Shown here piece by piece: positions 1-12,973 of a DNA stretch of 64,000 bases. The position numbers were made by a program, and so were the translations under genes. The stretch comes from Sclerodactyla briareus (taxonomy: Eukaryota; Echinodermata; Holothuroidea; Dendrochirotida; Sclerodactylidae), in NCBI GenBank assembly GCA_026419785.1, contig JAODTK010001222.1, positions 1 through 64,000 on the forward strand, in the 5' to 3' direction. Each line of letters begins with the position of its first letter. Position 1 is the stretch's first letter. Below the pieces are notes generated by a model. That model did no database searches. It worked only from the letters and a program-made list of their open reading frames with translations, and had not been told where the DNA came from.

Positions 1-3000
1 CCTGGCATGTGTCCTGGACTATTCTTCTCCTAATATCGCAGTTCTTTCTTGCTCCTCACCACTATAGGTTCCGTCGATACAGGAGTATAGTCGAATGTAC
101 TGTAATGACTTATTGGCATGATTGCGCACTGTCCATGGAATGATAATTGTTAACCGGTCTATTTTTGGAGATATTTATTTGTGCCTGGAGCGTTAATAAA
201 CTCACTATTTTCATCGGTTTTTGGAGTTTCAAAGCAATGGCACCACCCTTTCCATTCGGCGGGTCATCCGTTGTATCACCCTCTAAGTAGTTTCACTCCG
301 GATAAGTTGGTACCCTTCGTTACACTTGAAGACGGCCTTATTGCCCTCTCAGTGAACATCCCACCTACCAAACGTCTAGATTACTACATTCCGGTGCGGT
401 AACTTTTTCATTTCCTGAAACTGAAAGAAAGAATGACCATGAAGTGATCGTTCCGAGTACCATGAGTGACCAGCCACTGTTTGAATAGGCAACCCAAATG
501 ACCTAATGAACCACGCAGATCAATATAAGTTATATTCATGCATCACGTACGTATGTATAATTTGTACACATCCACGACGTTAAGCAGCACGAACGGTAGG
601 GCTGCTCTATGCTAACGTTGATTGAATACTCATGGTCAGTTTACTCTTGAACGTGGTTCATCATAATAGACAATTGTTTCACATTCGATATTTAGTGCGT
701 TTCCGCTTCACAAATTCACAGTGCTAGACAGAAAATCCACAGTGTTGCTTCATGAGACTTTGTACGAGCTGTGGAGGAAGTGGCAGTGGCTGCATCGAAT
801 GGTATAGTCATCAGTGTTAGCCTGAATAACATATTATCAACGGGGTTATAGTGAGGAAAGCAAGTTGTACTTGAGTCGTCCCAGAAGTACATAATAGGCT
901 AATATATCCGTATTTTTTTCGAAGCTACTTCCTAAGCCAGTTCACGGTACTGTTGAAGCGCGCATGACCACAAGGAAACACGCGTCGCGTATCGTACAGG
1001 CGGTTTCCGCTACACGCTAGCCATCTACCGATTGCAAAGATTGCATTTCCACATATCTTGCAGTGAGCGACTTTCCTGCTCACCGTCAGGTGGTACCACT
1101 AGCCTCATTACATTAGGTCTATATGCTATACTGGGAATACAAACTTCTCCCCAAACATGGCTATGAAGAACGAATCATGACTTGATATGATTATTCATCA
1201 CCACGTGTATTTTTTAGGCCAATGACATCTCATAGTTAAATGGACCAATCAGACGATAGCAATGTGATTGATCGGCATTGGTACCTGCGATAAGTCGTTT
1301 TTTCCAATCCGCCTCTTCTCACTCTGTCCGTCCCGCCGACGACACCTATCCGTCTAGTCGGTGTTCTGTAGTTAGTCATGTATTACCTTCAACGTTCTAG
1401 TAATAATAAGTTGTTTATACTAGTCAGTTTGTTTATTTATTTAGTATATAATGATCATAGTTTTGTTACATAACTATACAATGTGAAAGAAGTCGGGACA
1501 AACGCTATCTATCATGCAACAGCAGAGACTCCCTGTCGGAAGAATAGAAGACAGTAAAGAAAACGAAACAAATATCAGTTAGCTAACTACGTAAACAATT
1601 TCATATCGTATCAGTTGGAAAATAAACACAAGGGTCGTATCCAAGGAATCGTATGTTTGTTCAACATGTTTCGAGATTTCACTTATCAGCTATTCCCGAA
1701 TAACTCTGGATATCTATTGAAATCAACGGGTACAGTCCATTCCATGTCTTATATATCGAACTACGCAATAAAAACACGTGGATTATGTTTTCTAGTTTAG
1801 GTAGTTTAAGACTTCAAAAAGAGGGCAGTATGTTCTCGTGGTACTGACCCCATGTGATATATGTTTGTAAGGCTTTTAATTTTCTGTAGGCATATAAAGT
1901 GAACAATTTGACACCACAGGCTGGGTAAAGACCAAGTAGTACAACAGTAAGAATCCGTGGGGCGATCAGAGTTCGGTAAATAATTTACACTCCACGGCAG
2001 ACATGTTGTGTTTCCGATGAAATTTCACCCTAGGGTGCGATTTTATCCCTCACTTTGAGATTCGCTCCGTCCAGCAACTCACCAATGATAAACGCCCCCA
2101 CCCAATTACATCGACATTGACTTGTTGACTTGTTTCAAGACATTGCCACCGATGTAATACTTTAGCCCAAAGTTTCTACATGTTGGAAATCATAATTTAG
2201 TCTTACCAATATGAGAGATAAATTTTAAGTGCAAACAATAATCATTTATACTCATCAAGCTCGGATTATAGTAAATTATAGTATGTATTATGGCACCAAA
2301 CTTTCCAAAGGGCCCGTCAGGAATAATTAGGCTAAAATTCCCGACATTCTGCAAACAATATTCCGATAATGTTTGAATTGGTGTCCTTCAAAATGGACCA
2401 GTCCCTAGAAAACCGGAAACTTTAAAATTCCTTTCGCGTGTAAGTCCTCATGGACCGTGATTTTGCGAGGATGAAAAATGATTCCCACGGTTTTTTTTTT
2501 TTTTTTTTCTGTGGTGATCCCATTTTCACTATGTTTTGTATGTTCTGTATGTGTGTGACGGGAGAGGGGCATTTTGCATAACGATTGTTCTACACATTGC
2601 CCTGATAGTGGGTGTCTTTTGACATCATGTAAACATCAGTATACTGGTTATTGCCTTCACTATAAATCCACTCACGAGATGTTCAAAGTAACACCTACCT
2701 GGTAATTGAAGTAAACCGCAAAACTGTCGCATTTTCCCTTTCCTCCTTCCACAAGTATTCAGTTTGAACCGGGAATGCCGGAAGAGTTTCTTCTTCTTCT
2801 GCAAGTCTTCGTTGCTTGTCGCTCCCGAAGCCTCAAAGGATCGCGCAACGTCTGTCTTCCTGAAGCCATACAGTTTTTTCGTCTTTTCTTCTTCTGGCCC
2901 TTTACAAAACACCAAATGGAAAGGAGCCTTCCAGCTGTTCGCTTACAGAAATGAGGCAACATAAATCGCTTTCCGAGAGGTTTGTTGGCTGGTATAGGCC

Positions 3001-4275
3001 ACCGCACTGGTAGGGACGCCACCCGTTGAATATCTGAAACATAAAGCCGATGTAATGTATCGTCTTAGAGAAACAAGCATTTCAATTGAATGAGTGTAGT
3101 TTAAAACCTACCACAACCCATTTAGGCCAAAGATGGCCTGTCATCTTCCAAACGTTATCACAACTGCATCCGTTAGATATGTAAGTAAAATGTAAATCAC
3201 GGAACCACTAGCGATCTACGTCGGATCTCTCCAAATTCAAAACAAGGAAATATGACTAGATAACCCATTTAAAATGTTTCCATTGGCAAACCGAATGGGC
3301 ACCCGATCGAAGCACCATAATAGCCTCTTTTCTTGTCCCAGCTGTCAATGAAAACCTACAAAACACACATCACATATCTTTATAACCAATATGGTTGTGG
3401 AATCATCATTCATTGTTTCTACTTTCCCGTGTTTGTTATATCTTTTCCTCCATCCAACCCATGTCAGTCATCAACAATGTTTATATTCATGAGAGGTTCA
3501 CTACTGCACAGAACCTTTGGAGTTTAAGGAATGAAATTTTCCTTTTATGAGGACGGCGGGATATCTTTACTAACAACGCCCACAATCCTTGCACTTAACA
3601 CTGCATTTTATTATCAATCCAGCTGTTTCAGAGTAAAACAGCAAACTTGACCGGCTTTTAGTAGTCACCTTGAATTACAAATAACATTCCCAAATCACTT
3701 CAGCAAACTATTCCGTATTTATGAGTTGAGGGATAATGAGTGTCGTTAGCATAGTACTTCTATTATTCCCGAAAAAACAATTCGGTTTGCTGGAAGGGTA
3801 TCTCTGAGGAAATGTTCACACTGTGTACCTTGCCAAAAGCGATCCCTCAATCTTCTAGCATGGAGCATGAATACACAATACCATCAAACACATGTGTATG
3901 TGTATATATGCGTGTATGATACTCCTCTCAGCGTGTGAACATACGATTCAGAATTCAGAATGCCCGAATTGGCGTGCTCTCATCACACTATGACTTTATT
4001 ATTAATGTGCTGTTTATTATGAGAGTACATGAATCTCACGCATTTTGGTTATAGTTAGGGTTTATTCTTTGGTGGAGATGGGAGCATTTTTGAGAATGTG
4101 GAGGAGAATTTTAAAGCTCCTGAACACAATGCTATCACCCTGGAAACTCAACTCCGGATGATCGCCAACCATGCAGTCGGATGGCCAAAGAATTGTTGGC
4201 GGTCGTCGCTGGTTGGGTTCAGCTATTTGCAAAATTCAACACAGTTATCTTCAAGTTTGTCGGATATTAGGACCT

Positions 4276-4277
<2 letters not shown>
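1..4277. other. Left block of the unit; no gene recognised
   Basis: This block is collinear with U3 38640-43151 and U4 57003-61238, the latter interrupted by the Harbinger element. Base 1941-1953 (acaacagtaagaa) is the empty site for that element. A T-tract lies near 2491-2509. The short frames at 2.6-3.0 kb overlap a segment that is also partly open on the minus strand in U4 (60011-60259), but the third copy breaks the frame, so I do not call a gene. Confidence 0.6.
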
Positions 4278-4355
<78 letters not shown>

Positions 4356-4446
4356 CCTAGATAAATATATCTATATATATATCTATATATTATATATATT
4401 ATTATTAATATATATATATTATATATATATATATATTATATATATA
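4278..4446. repeat. (TA)n microsatellite
   Basis: About 170 bp of alternating T and A with small interruptions. The same tract lies at the same place in U3 (43152-43275) and U4 (61239-61378). The left flank is homologous in all three units, but the right flank differs in each, so the tract marks rearrangement breakpoints. Tyr/Ile-rich translations across it are artefacts. Confidence 0.95.
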
Positions 4447-4447
4447 G

Positions 4448-5085
4448 GTGTACCTATGTACATCCAAAGTATATCGGCGTGGCCGCTTTTTTACTCACAT
4501 TTCTTCTAGATCAAATACGCCATTTTACATTTTTTTTCCGCATCTCATTCGAGCATCCAGCCTATCATTTACGTTAGCATTGTTGTTTTACCAGTTTTTA
4601 GCCGGTTTTCTTGTCTATATATACGGCACGAACTCGCCGGATAGCTGTCTGAACATGCGGATTGGTGTACTCTATCTACTCTATAAGGTGTGCAGTGGGC
4701 CAGAGACGGTCCCAGGATTTCTGGTTGAGCTTTTCTTGGTCAAGTCTTTCAGAACGAGTTTGGTTGGTTTGAAATTGAAGTTGAGGTTGGCAAACGTTCC
4801 TTCATATCGGCTGGGAGAAGATTCCAAAGGTAAGCATCATCCCGTGCCTCACTATCCCCCCCCTTACCCTCAATGTTTTTTGTGCCCACTGATCCTTCGA
4901 GATTATTCATTAATTTCCAACCTTCTAACTCTAAACTGGATTTGGGAGAAAGTTCGATATTTCTACTCTACCTTTCTCCCTTCTCCCACTCCTTCGATTC
5001 CCGTATTCGAAGCCTTTTCCTTTCCTTTCTTTCCCTCCAGACTGGTGCTGGTCATTTTTTTTTATTTTCTCCCTGAGGAATGAAA
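4448..5085 (+). CDS. Candidate spliced gene fragment, U1-specific
   Basis: A 211-codon open frame starts inside the end of the TA tract and runs through DNA that I find only in U1. I recognise no family. Near residues 30-55 a hydrophobic run (SFTLALLFYQFLAGFLVYIY) resembles a signal or membrane segment. Within the frame lies a textbook splice donor, CCAAAG/GTAAGC at 4829/4830. About 210 bp later a long pyrimidine tract ends in the acceptor TTTCCCTCCAG at 5040. The segment 4696-4829 could therefore be an exon and 4830-5040 a short intron, with the open frame reading through by chance. A short part at 4845-4910 resembles U3 near 46000-46090. Without a second copy or a homologue the call stays weak. 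Confidence 0.15.
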
Positions 5086-5839
5086 CTGAATAGGGCAGCA
5101 CAACCACCTTTTATTAACACCTGGATGTGGGGCAAACCGCCAAGTGTTTTTCCGCTTTCAGAAGATAGACCCATATTGTGTTTCCCTTTTGGTTTTGGCC
5201 ACTTGGGGGTTTAAGCCTCCTTAGCTGGATCATTCTGCCTCTTATCTGAAGTCAATTCGTCTGGTAATTTGTGTACATTTTCAATGATCTGGCTTATTTT
5301 CATTTATTTTCGCCTTCAAATATTCCCCCTGTCTATTATAAGATGGGATTCAATCCTGTGACAATATGCCTGAAAGTGTCTGCTAGCTTCGAGCAGCCAT
5401 TAGCGTGGAACGTTAGTGGGGCCTGGGTCCAGACGCTAGAGAAATTGGAACATTTAGATATGCCTTGCTGGGGGGTTGGTTTAAGCTTCAAAACGGAGAG
5501 TGAGGTAAACCTGGTATAACTTTGCTCTGGGCGGCTTCAGGAAGAGGATGAGAAGAGAGGTTTATCGGTGCCCATTGTGTAAAAAAAAACAGTATTTAAT
5601 TGTGAACTAAGTCAGGGGGCAATAACCACTCACTGTGAAGTTCAACTAACTTAGACTAGGCCTTGCCTATAGCCTAGGCCTAGGTAACATTTCAGACTGC
5701 TAGCTGCAGGCCCTCATATGTAGGCATAGGATAGGCTGAATTAGCATGGTTGTAATAATTTATAGCCATGTCTACCTGGATGCCTACTGGAGATTATCGT
5801 TGGTGAAATTAGGGTGGGGTTGCCTAAAGGGGACACTAA

Positions 5840-7805
5840 TCTGATACATCCCGGTACACATGGGTATACCATAAACTGTACAATCGTATTGCTAAAATTA
5901 GGCCATGGTAGGCTCAGCCGTAGCGTGATAGCCGATGTTCACACCACCTATGAGTCTCCAGATCAGGTCTGTCTGCTCCCCTGATTTGAATGATGTGGTA
6001 CTAATCAATGGGAGAATCAATTGGATGCTCACCTCTACCCCCCTTACTCAGTCCATGCCTGGTCCAGTCTCAATGGGGGTATTTTAATGAGGTTTTTCGT
6101 GTCTCTCGCAAAAATACGACATTATAATAAACTTCACTAGAAGTAAAGTTTAAATATGTGTTTTTGAACTTTTTCTCTTAGCACATTCACGTGAGTGAAC
6201 ACATTCAGATCAGTCATTCAAGTGTCGGCCGGATATATCTTAAGAAAACTACTCTTCAACGATTTGGCCGAAAAACAGTGTGTTTTCTCTCTAATTCCCT
6301 TTTTTTTTGGCAATTTTCCGCCTAAATGCAAAGAAACAAGTCAAATTTTGTTACTTCCTGCCTTATTAAGGAATCTTAAAATTATTTGGGTATCATTTTG
6401 TTATCACTGAACATCTTCAACAACGTGAGGAAAGGCCATGTTTTTTTTCCACCCGCCACCTCCCAAAACGGCCATTTCTACTTGGAATTTCATGATTTTG
6501 AAGGAATGTGTCGCCTATTCGGAGAGTAAACCCTGTGTTTTTGTGACTACTTAGGAGTGGTGCAAAAGTTTGAACCATGTTCGGCACCTCCAAAAGTGGA
6601 GATATTAAGTGCAAAACTACTATCATAAGCTGACAGACATCACATAGCTTGTTACATTGAGTTTCACTGTCTGGTTCCAATTGCCCTGCTCAAAATTTAA
6701 TATTCGGTTCGAAAATGGGGCAGATCGGTCCCCCAAATTACCTATTTTATAATAAGACCTTCAGTGTGAATTAATGGCTCTGAGTTAGGCAACAGTGGGT
6801 TGATCATAATTAATTTCCATCTCAGGTTGGAGTCAGTTTTAAGGGTCCAGATTCCAATTCCAGATGTATAATCCAAATCTAATCTGTTACGAATACCTAA
6901 AAACCCAACCCCCTGAACCGCAACTAAACCCTAACCTTACCCCTAATCCCTACCAGTACAGTCTAACAAATGTATATACCATCCAGTTACACATGGGTAT
7001 ATCACTGTATACTGTGCACTCGTACGCGCTAATTAGCCATGGTAGCCAGCGTAGCGTGATCGCCGATGTTCACACCACCTATGAGTCCTCAGATCCAGGT
7101 CTGCCTTGCTCTGATTCGAATGATGTGGACAATCAATGGGAGAAACCATTGAATATCACACCACGCCCCCCAACCACTCACTCAGTCATGCCTGGTTTAT
7201 TCCAGTGGAGGGGGGGGGGTATTAATGGGTTTTTTCCTCTCAAATTCCAACATTAAACAAAATTTCATCCACCAGCAATTAAAGTTGAAACCTGTGTTTT
7301 GGGACTTTTGGTCTCATCACCACTTCAACTATGATCGTTCAGACAGGTCATTCCCAGTCGCCAGATATTTTTTAAGGAAAACCCATCAAATTTGAACCAG
7401 AAAAAAAACAGTGTGTTCCTCTCTAATTCGACAATTTTTTTTTTCAATGTTGTTTGTTTTTGTTTTGCCCAAATACAAGTACATAACCAGGAAGGGTCAT
7501 AATTTTGATACTAATATCGTAGACTACCACCTGCCTTGTTAGGAATCTCAAATTCACATTAAGTATCGTTTTGTATCACTGAACATGAACATCTTCAAAC
7601 AAAAACAGTGGGAAACGGGCCGAAAATGGCCATTTTTTTATTGTCCTGGACTGTCATACTGCATGAAGAAATGTGGTCGAATTTGGAGAGTACCTGTGGT
7701 TTGTGACTATCTCATCGATGAGTGTGCAAAATTTTGATGATGTTCGCCCACCGCAAAGTGTAAATATTTGCGAAAAAAACATCAAATAATGCTGACGGAC
7801 ACACG
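5840..7805 (+). repeat. Direct duplication of about 0.8 kb inside U1
   Basis: Bases 5840-6645 and 6973-7805 are homologous in the same orientation. Both run from a region reading acacatgggtata, through gatgttcacaccacctatga, to a segment that ends before the CA-rich tract. U2 and U4 have one copy of this segment, so the duplication is local to U1. The junction of the first copy at 6325-6340 (aaatgcaaagaaacaag) is a clean empty site for the 168-bp TIR element of U2 and U4. Confidence 0.7.
6897..6952 (+). repeat. Degenerate CCTAA-rich tract
   Basis: A short run of ctaaaccctaaccttacccc type. The homologous position is also CCTAA-rich in U2 (20065-20120), U3 (46256-46275) and U4 (61750-61805). 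The motif resembles animal telomeric CCCTAA but is too short and irregular to be a telomere. Confidence 0.6.
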
Positions 7806-7905
7806 GACACACACACCACACAACACAACGCGCAACATACATACACGCACCCCGCACACTCGCGCCAGCGAACACCACACAACACGTCAAACACACAAAC
7901 GGACA
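7785..7905 (+). repeat. Imperfect CA-rich microsatellite
   Basis: Imperfect (CA)n with ACACG interruptions, followed by tttgcgagtacacc. The same arrangement occurs at U2 20940-21070, U3 43825-43940 and U4 62640-62720. The following segment (7915-8100) has a second, partial copy in the unit at 10905-11110, and likewise in U3 at 43930-44110 and 46285-46480. Confidence 0.8.
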
Positions 7906-8115
7906 ACCTTTGCGAGTACACCACAGACCTCATTGCTGGACCACCAAACACCCATGTGCACCCTCAGTGGATAGACCTAACCACCAGATTTTGCTATGCT
8001 ACATAGCAGCCGTTTGCTATGGCAACCATCACAGTATATACCAGTTGAAATATAACTGTGACTACAATATCTCATCTGTTGTCCTTCTTGAGACCGATGA
8101 GGTAATTATTATGTT

Positions 8116-8769
8116 CTCTTGAAGACTAGACAAACGACTTGGCCGATTAGGGCATGAGTTGGCTGATGTTTTTGTGAACCCAACGAACCAATAATTTGTT
8201 GACTTCCAGTTCGTGGGAAGAACTGGGAAGCCACAGTGGATATTTGTAACCGTTCAAAGACCAATGTTTTTTTATATTTTCACAGTTGGGGATAGGATAA
8301 ACTGGTCCTTAGAATTCATTTCAAGCAAATCAACAAAAAATCCCTGAAACCTAGCATATCATTGATGTTCGCAAATCTGAAGACGAAGACTGCGTTTAAA
8401 ACGACACAACCAATGAGGCCACTCGGGTCGTAGCATTTTAAACTCAGGTATAGAAAGTCCCGCCCTGTCTTTCACGATGCAAGAATTTCTGACATAAAAA
8501 CAGAATATGCTGCTACTATATGCGCTCGTTATCATCCGAACAAGGGTTTGCATCTTCTCATTTCAAATGACCTCCAGTTACCCTAAATAAACCCTCTTTT
8601 CCTTTCCTCCCTTCTTTTTTTCTTCTTCTTCCGGAATCAAATGTAATCCACATTCCATAATTGGTTGTATCTGACAAACCTAGAACGAATTCCTATTTTT
8701 TTAATCGCTGAGACGACTGCAAAATGATCATCACTATATCTGGACTGATTTGTCCCACATTAATAATTT
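8116..8769. other. Stretch shared with U3; no gene recognised
   Basis: Bases 8116-8560 match U3 44110-44565 and are missing from U2 and U4. Bases 8561-8735 are present in all four units and contain gactgcaaaatgatc near 8715, the uninterrupted target site of the CR1/L2-like LINE found in U2 and U4. Confidence 0.55.
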
Positions 8770-9086
8770 CCCGGTTAAAACAAAAAAAAACTATGGGGTT
8801 CCGATATTTTGATTGCCCCACCTTCGTCAAAAAACTTCGCAAAAATCGTCAATATGTGAGACCCAGTCATCTGGCGACGCCACCTTCGAATTGAAACCCA
8901 TACCGATTTTGTTTTGTCACGGCAATTACTTTCCTTCTATAACGATGGCGACAGTGTGTGCGGCGGCAAATAGCAGCAAACACAAAAACATATCCTGATG
9001 CGGTGATACTGAAAGGTACTTACTACTAACTAGCCTGAAGTACTGGATATCACTAACAACGATCAGGATAAGACGAAAGCGAACTC
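8770..9086 (+). mobile_element. MITE-like element, direct copy in U1
   Basis: A segment of about 320 bp containing aattactttc, then a GCGGCGGCAA-type run, then atcctgatgcggtgatact, ending near gatcaggataagacgaaagc. It is present at the homologous place in U2 (23961-24284) and U3 (44755-45054). That it is mobile follows from an extra inverted copy inside a LINE at 22018-22349 in U2. No coding capacity is seen. The superfamily is not recognised. Confidence 0.5.
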
Positions 9087-12000
9087 ATGATTTTCATTTA
9101 AACAATGGAATAATTACGTCGCCAGAATTTCCTGAGGCCACGGCAAGAGGAAGTAAGCCTAGACAGATTAGATTTTTCGTTTCCCATAAGAACAGAACAC
9201 GTACCCTCCCTTCCCTTTCGGACAATGCATAAATATATAGATACATATTCCCTGTAACGAAAAGTTATGAGAATAATGTAGTGTACAGTGAATTAATAGA
9301 ATAACGATAAAAATGCACTTTTCCGCTCCAATAGGCATCACAACTGGCAGTATATATAGGTCTCGTGCAGCCTACGTAAATTGGTCGATATGACCATCCT
9401 CCGCTGTTGATATAATAGGTCCTATATACTATAGTATAGTTGAAGTTTACTGTTACAAGTACAACAACTAGGCTACTTGAACCTGCGGAATGAATAGCGC
9501 AGCTAAGTGGGTATATGGTAAAAATGGGTTCTCATTCCGCAACGCGGTTCAGGTGTATCACTTAAAAATAAATTTAAAAAAAACGCAAATCGCCATGAAC
9601 TTTCTTTTCTCCTACACAAAAAAATTAAAATCGTTTGAAAATTAAGGTTGCGAGTGATATTGAATCGCTTTTGCCAGGCCCGATAGTCAAAGTATCACCT
9701 TTCATATAAATTTATACGTTGTCCACTCGAAATTAGTTGGCCCACACAATATAGCCTATGCATACTTATTGGACGTACATATAATATGTTAGCACGTTGA
9801 AAAAATGAAGGTTGGACTGAATTATTATCGGCATAAACAGGGAGACAAACCCCAGTAAGTTAACATTGTGAATTTTCAGGCGAATGCTTAGAGGCTCCCT
9901 TGCGCCATGGAATTATGATGATGAGATTGCAGGCTTATGGGCCAGTATGTTTTTTCTATCAGAATTGGTATCACGTGAATCCGATTGTCACAATCTGATT
10001 AGCACTTGCTCATCTTCTTATTGTTATCCGTTTGCTGTTATCTTGTAATTCTCGGTGGTTTAGGAGAAGTGGTCTCTCTGTGTATCGATTCCACAAACCT
10101 TGTACAAGTCGATTACTATCAGCAACAAACCCACCTGGGAACGCCCGCACCCCTCACCTGTAACCCTTCATGGCTATGCAATTGCAATAAACTACCTCGT
10201 TAGTACAACCCCCACTTCCCGCATTGTATATACACACCATTCCAACAGATTTTGAATTATTGAAATTGTGCACTATATACAAAACAACCTTGAAGATCCC
10301 AAATGTCGAAAGAGCGCAATTTGCTAGTTGGCTGATAATAACAGGCAAAAACAAACGGAAGCATATAAAGGTGACTATTAGTCTGCCAGTCCCTACCTAT
10401 AGATAGCCAATCATGTCCAATATCGATTTATATTTGTACTGATGTTCCTATGTCCCTCCGGAGGAGTTGTAAGGTTTTATGAAGTATACAAAATTGCCTC
10501 AATGATGCAAATTAATACCGTTACTTGACCTTCCCCCCAAAAGTTTGGAAAAAAAGCTCTCATCTCAATTTAAATTCTCCTGACCGTTAACTGCCCTCAT
10601 ACTTTTCGTGAAAATCCAGCAAACTTGAAAAGTTTCATAAATTAGGGAATTAGAAATAGTGACTCACTGTGACTTCAATCCATGGTTCAGCAAATCAAAA
10701 CCAAAATCCCTGAAACTAGCATATCTTTGATGTTCGAAAAAACAAAAAGCAGATTGTACATCATAATGTATAGCCATGTCTCCCTGGATTGCCTATTGTT
10801 CTGTACATGAATAGGAATGGTGTTAGCATTGAGTTAGATTCCAATTCGCATGTATAATCCCTAATCTTATCGTTTACCGCCACCTACGCTATCCATGATC
10901 CTCACATAACACCTTCGCGAGAGCACCTCATTGCTGGACCAACCACCCACCCCACCCCCGTGCATCCCCACCGCCATAGGGTACCATTAGTGGATAGTTT
11001 TTCCTAACCACCACTATTGCTACCATAGCAAAAATTGCTTGGCGAAACCTCAACAGTATATATGGGTGAAATAGTAAACTGACTACAATTTCTCATCCGG
11101 CGTGTTTGGGACCGGAGATGAGATAACAACTTAAATACCATAATTCACGTTGAAAATCTAATCAGTTTTCACTAACTTCTATCATGTACCTAGGTGTCGA
11201 ACCGAAATCACAGCACTAACGGTTTCGTTTGCAAACTAACCCAATCTAACGAGCTTGAATAATAAATTACATAGAATAAGCCGGCCTACAGAATTAGTGG
11301 CTTCCGTACCAAAATCACATCACGTTCACCCAACCCCGATACTTCATACAAATATCATTAAGGTCGCATCACTATTTTGCAATTTGGAGGTTACGCTCAT
11401 GCAGAACTGACATGACCAACCGGGCAACTTTCAATAGAGAGGCTAATCTTCTTCGCCATCCACGCTCATCACCGGAGGGAGAAGTTCGTCTATACTATGA
11501 AGACCTCAAGCTAATCCCATATGAGGGCGCATTGGATTTTAACATAATACAAACGTAATGCCATTCACTGCCATTGGTACAGCCGGCTACATTGATTGGC
11601 TGTAGTCATGCAAGAAGATTGGTAGAGCTAATGGAATAACGTCAATTACACAGATAATCACGACAGGTGGAATTTATGTCTAAATTTATCACGCCCTGCA
11701 CTCCAAATTCCAAATTCTACTATGGTGCCGATTAACTCCTACTCAGAAAACATAAACATTAAATTCTATATTTTCAATTGATAATGCTAAAGTAGTTTAC
11801 CGGAGAGGGACTCTCAACCAAAATGGTACAATAAATAGTAAACAGTCATGTGATATGTTACAACTGGTTGAGCAGGCCTAAGCAGTCTCAGTCCCTTTTT
11901 CTTCCATCTGTCATGTTGATTCATGAAATAAACGTTAGGCACAGAATATGATAGTTAGATAGGGTCAAATAATATGGGCTGAATGGATGACCTACGTTTA

Positions 12001-12775
12001 AAGGTTGGTTTTCGGTTCAATCCCACCATGTGGAATGCATTGTTTCCAATATGTTCTGATGGATTTCAGTTCAAGACTTCATCCACATTCTTGTTTTATT
12101 CATTTGTTGTCTTTAGATGACACTACTGTCCATGTTTGGTCGATTAATTCAAACGATGTAAATGTATGATTTGACCTAGAGCTTCGAGAAATTTCCGTGG
12201 TCAGCTATATCCACGTTCTCAGCTTTAGTTTCCCGAAAGAACGGCGTTCTGCATGAGTGACACTACTGTTCAAAGGTTGGTTTGACTATTCCGACAATGT
12301 AAAATGTATGGTTTACCTAGAAGCTTCGATAGATTTCATTGCAATACGTCATCTCACATCTTCGCCTCACTCTGACAAGACCTTGTTCCACAGAATGACG
12401 CTGACACTGTTCGAATTTGGTTTGTTTCATTCCATCCACGTTTAGTTAATGTTTCCAGAGGTAACCGGTAGTATAATCTGTTTCCATTTCTATTTCTACT
12501 AGCAATCCATGAGACTTTACCACTCTGAGGTCAACTTTTTTCCATAGCAGCTTTAATTGTTCAAACATGACTAAATTTTCATCCTCAAAGAAGCGTTTAT
12601 ACACTGGAACATTAAGACGTGGTTCCCACCTCTCTCATTCGTCTTCTCTTTAGTTCTCTCCTCTCCCCACTCCACCACATGAAACAACCGAGGAATGTTT
12701 TAGTGTCGCATCATCTATTTCCTATTTTTTTCATAACTACTACAACCCCAACACATCAGAGCAAAGCGGGCTTTC
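9087..12775. other. Shared right-middle stretch; no gene recognised
   Basis: Matches U3 45055-48113 in order, except 10420-10630, for which I see no partner. Bases 9087-10230 also align with U2 24285-25680, and 11250-12090 with U2 28386-29250. A segment at 9817-10000 has an 83-codon open frame in its U3 counterpart, but the U1 and U2 copies do not keep the frame. Confidence 0.5.
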
Positions 12776-12973
12776 ATGTTCTCCTGCACTTTTTTCGATG
12801 TACCCATACTGGTAGTTGCATTTATACCGTGTTTTCCGGTATCGTTGGTCACCAGTTGTGCAGTATGCTTGTGCCTATACGATCGTGACAATCGTGGTAT
12901 CACTCACGTAACTTGCTGTTTGCTATGCCATCATGGCTTTTCAGAGTGCAATGCTTTTGGAATATTCATTTAA
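12776..12973 (+). CDS. Signal-peptide-like open segment (U1 copy)
   Basis: A 65-codon open frame with a hydrophobic N-terminal half rich in Val, Phe and Cys, then CAVCLCLYDRDNRGI. The U3 counterpart at 48114-48257 keeps the second half in the same frame (GAVCLCLYDRVNRGI) and has a cleaner hydrophobic start. Conservation in two copies and the hydrophobic start suggest a first exon coding for a secreted or membrane protein, but no family is recognised and the Kozak context is poor. The first part of the U1 frame is shifted relative to U3. The segment is absent from U2. Confidence 0.2.
   Translation: MFSCTFFDVPILVVAFIPCFPVSLVTSCAVCLCLYDRDNRGITHVTCCLLCHHGFSECNAFGIFI

Larger units (their letters stand above)
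5171..8115. other. Shared middle block with a local duplication
   Basis: Homologous to U2 19440-21184, U3 43276-44110 (right half only) and U4 61379-62850. No gene is recognised. The block carries decayed CCTAA-like tracts, a CA-rich stretch and an internal duplication described separately. Confidence 0.6.

Noticed and set aside
4098-4509. Open frames rich in Ile and Tyr across the TA tract (also at 43063-43518)
   Set aside because: They are translations of a (TA)n microsatellite, so openness carries no coding information.
6897-6952. Telomere or subtelomere
   Set aside because: The tract is only about 50 bp, irregular and internal in each unit.
7654-7974. Open frames rich in Thr/His/Arg or Cys/Val across CA tracts (also 20824-21098, 43708-43977, 62508-62841)
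   Set aside because: They come from (CA)n/(TG)n and CG repeats, open on both strands.
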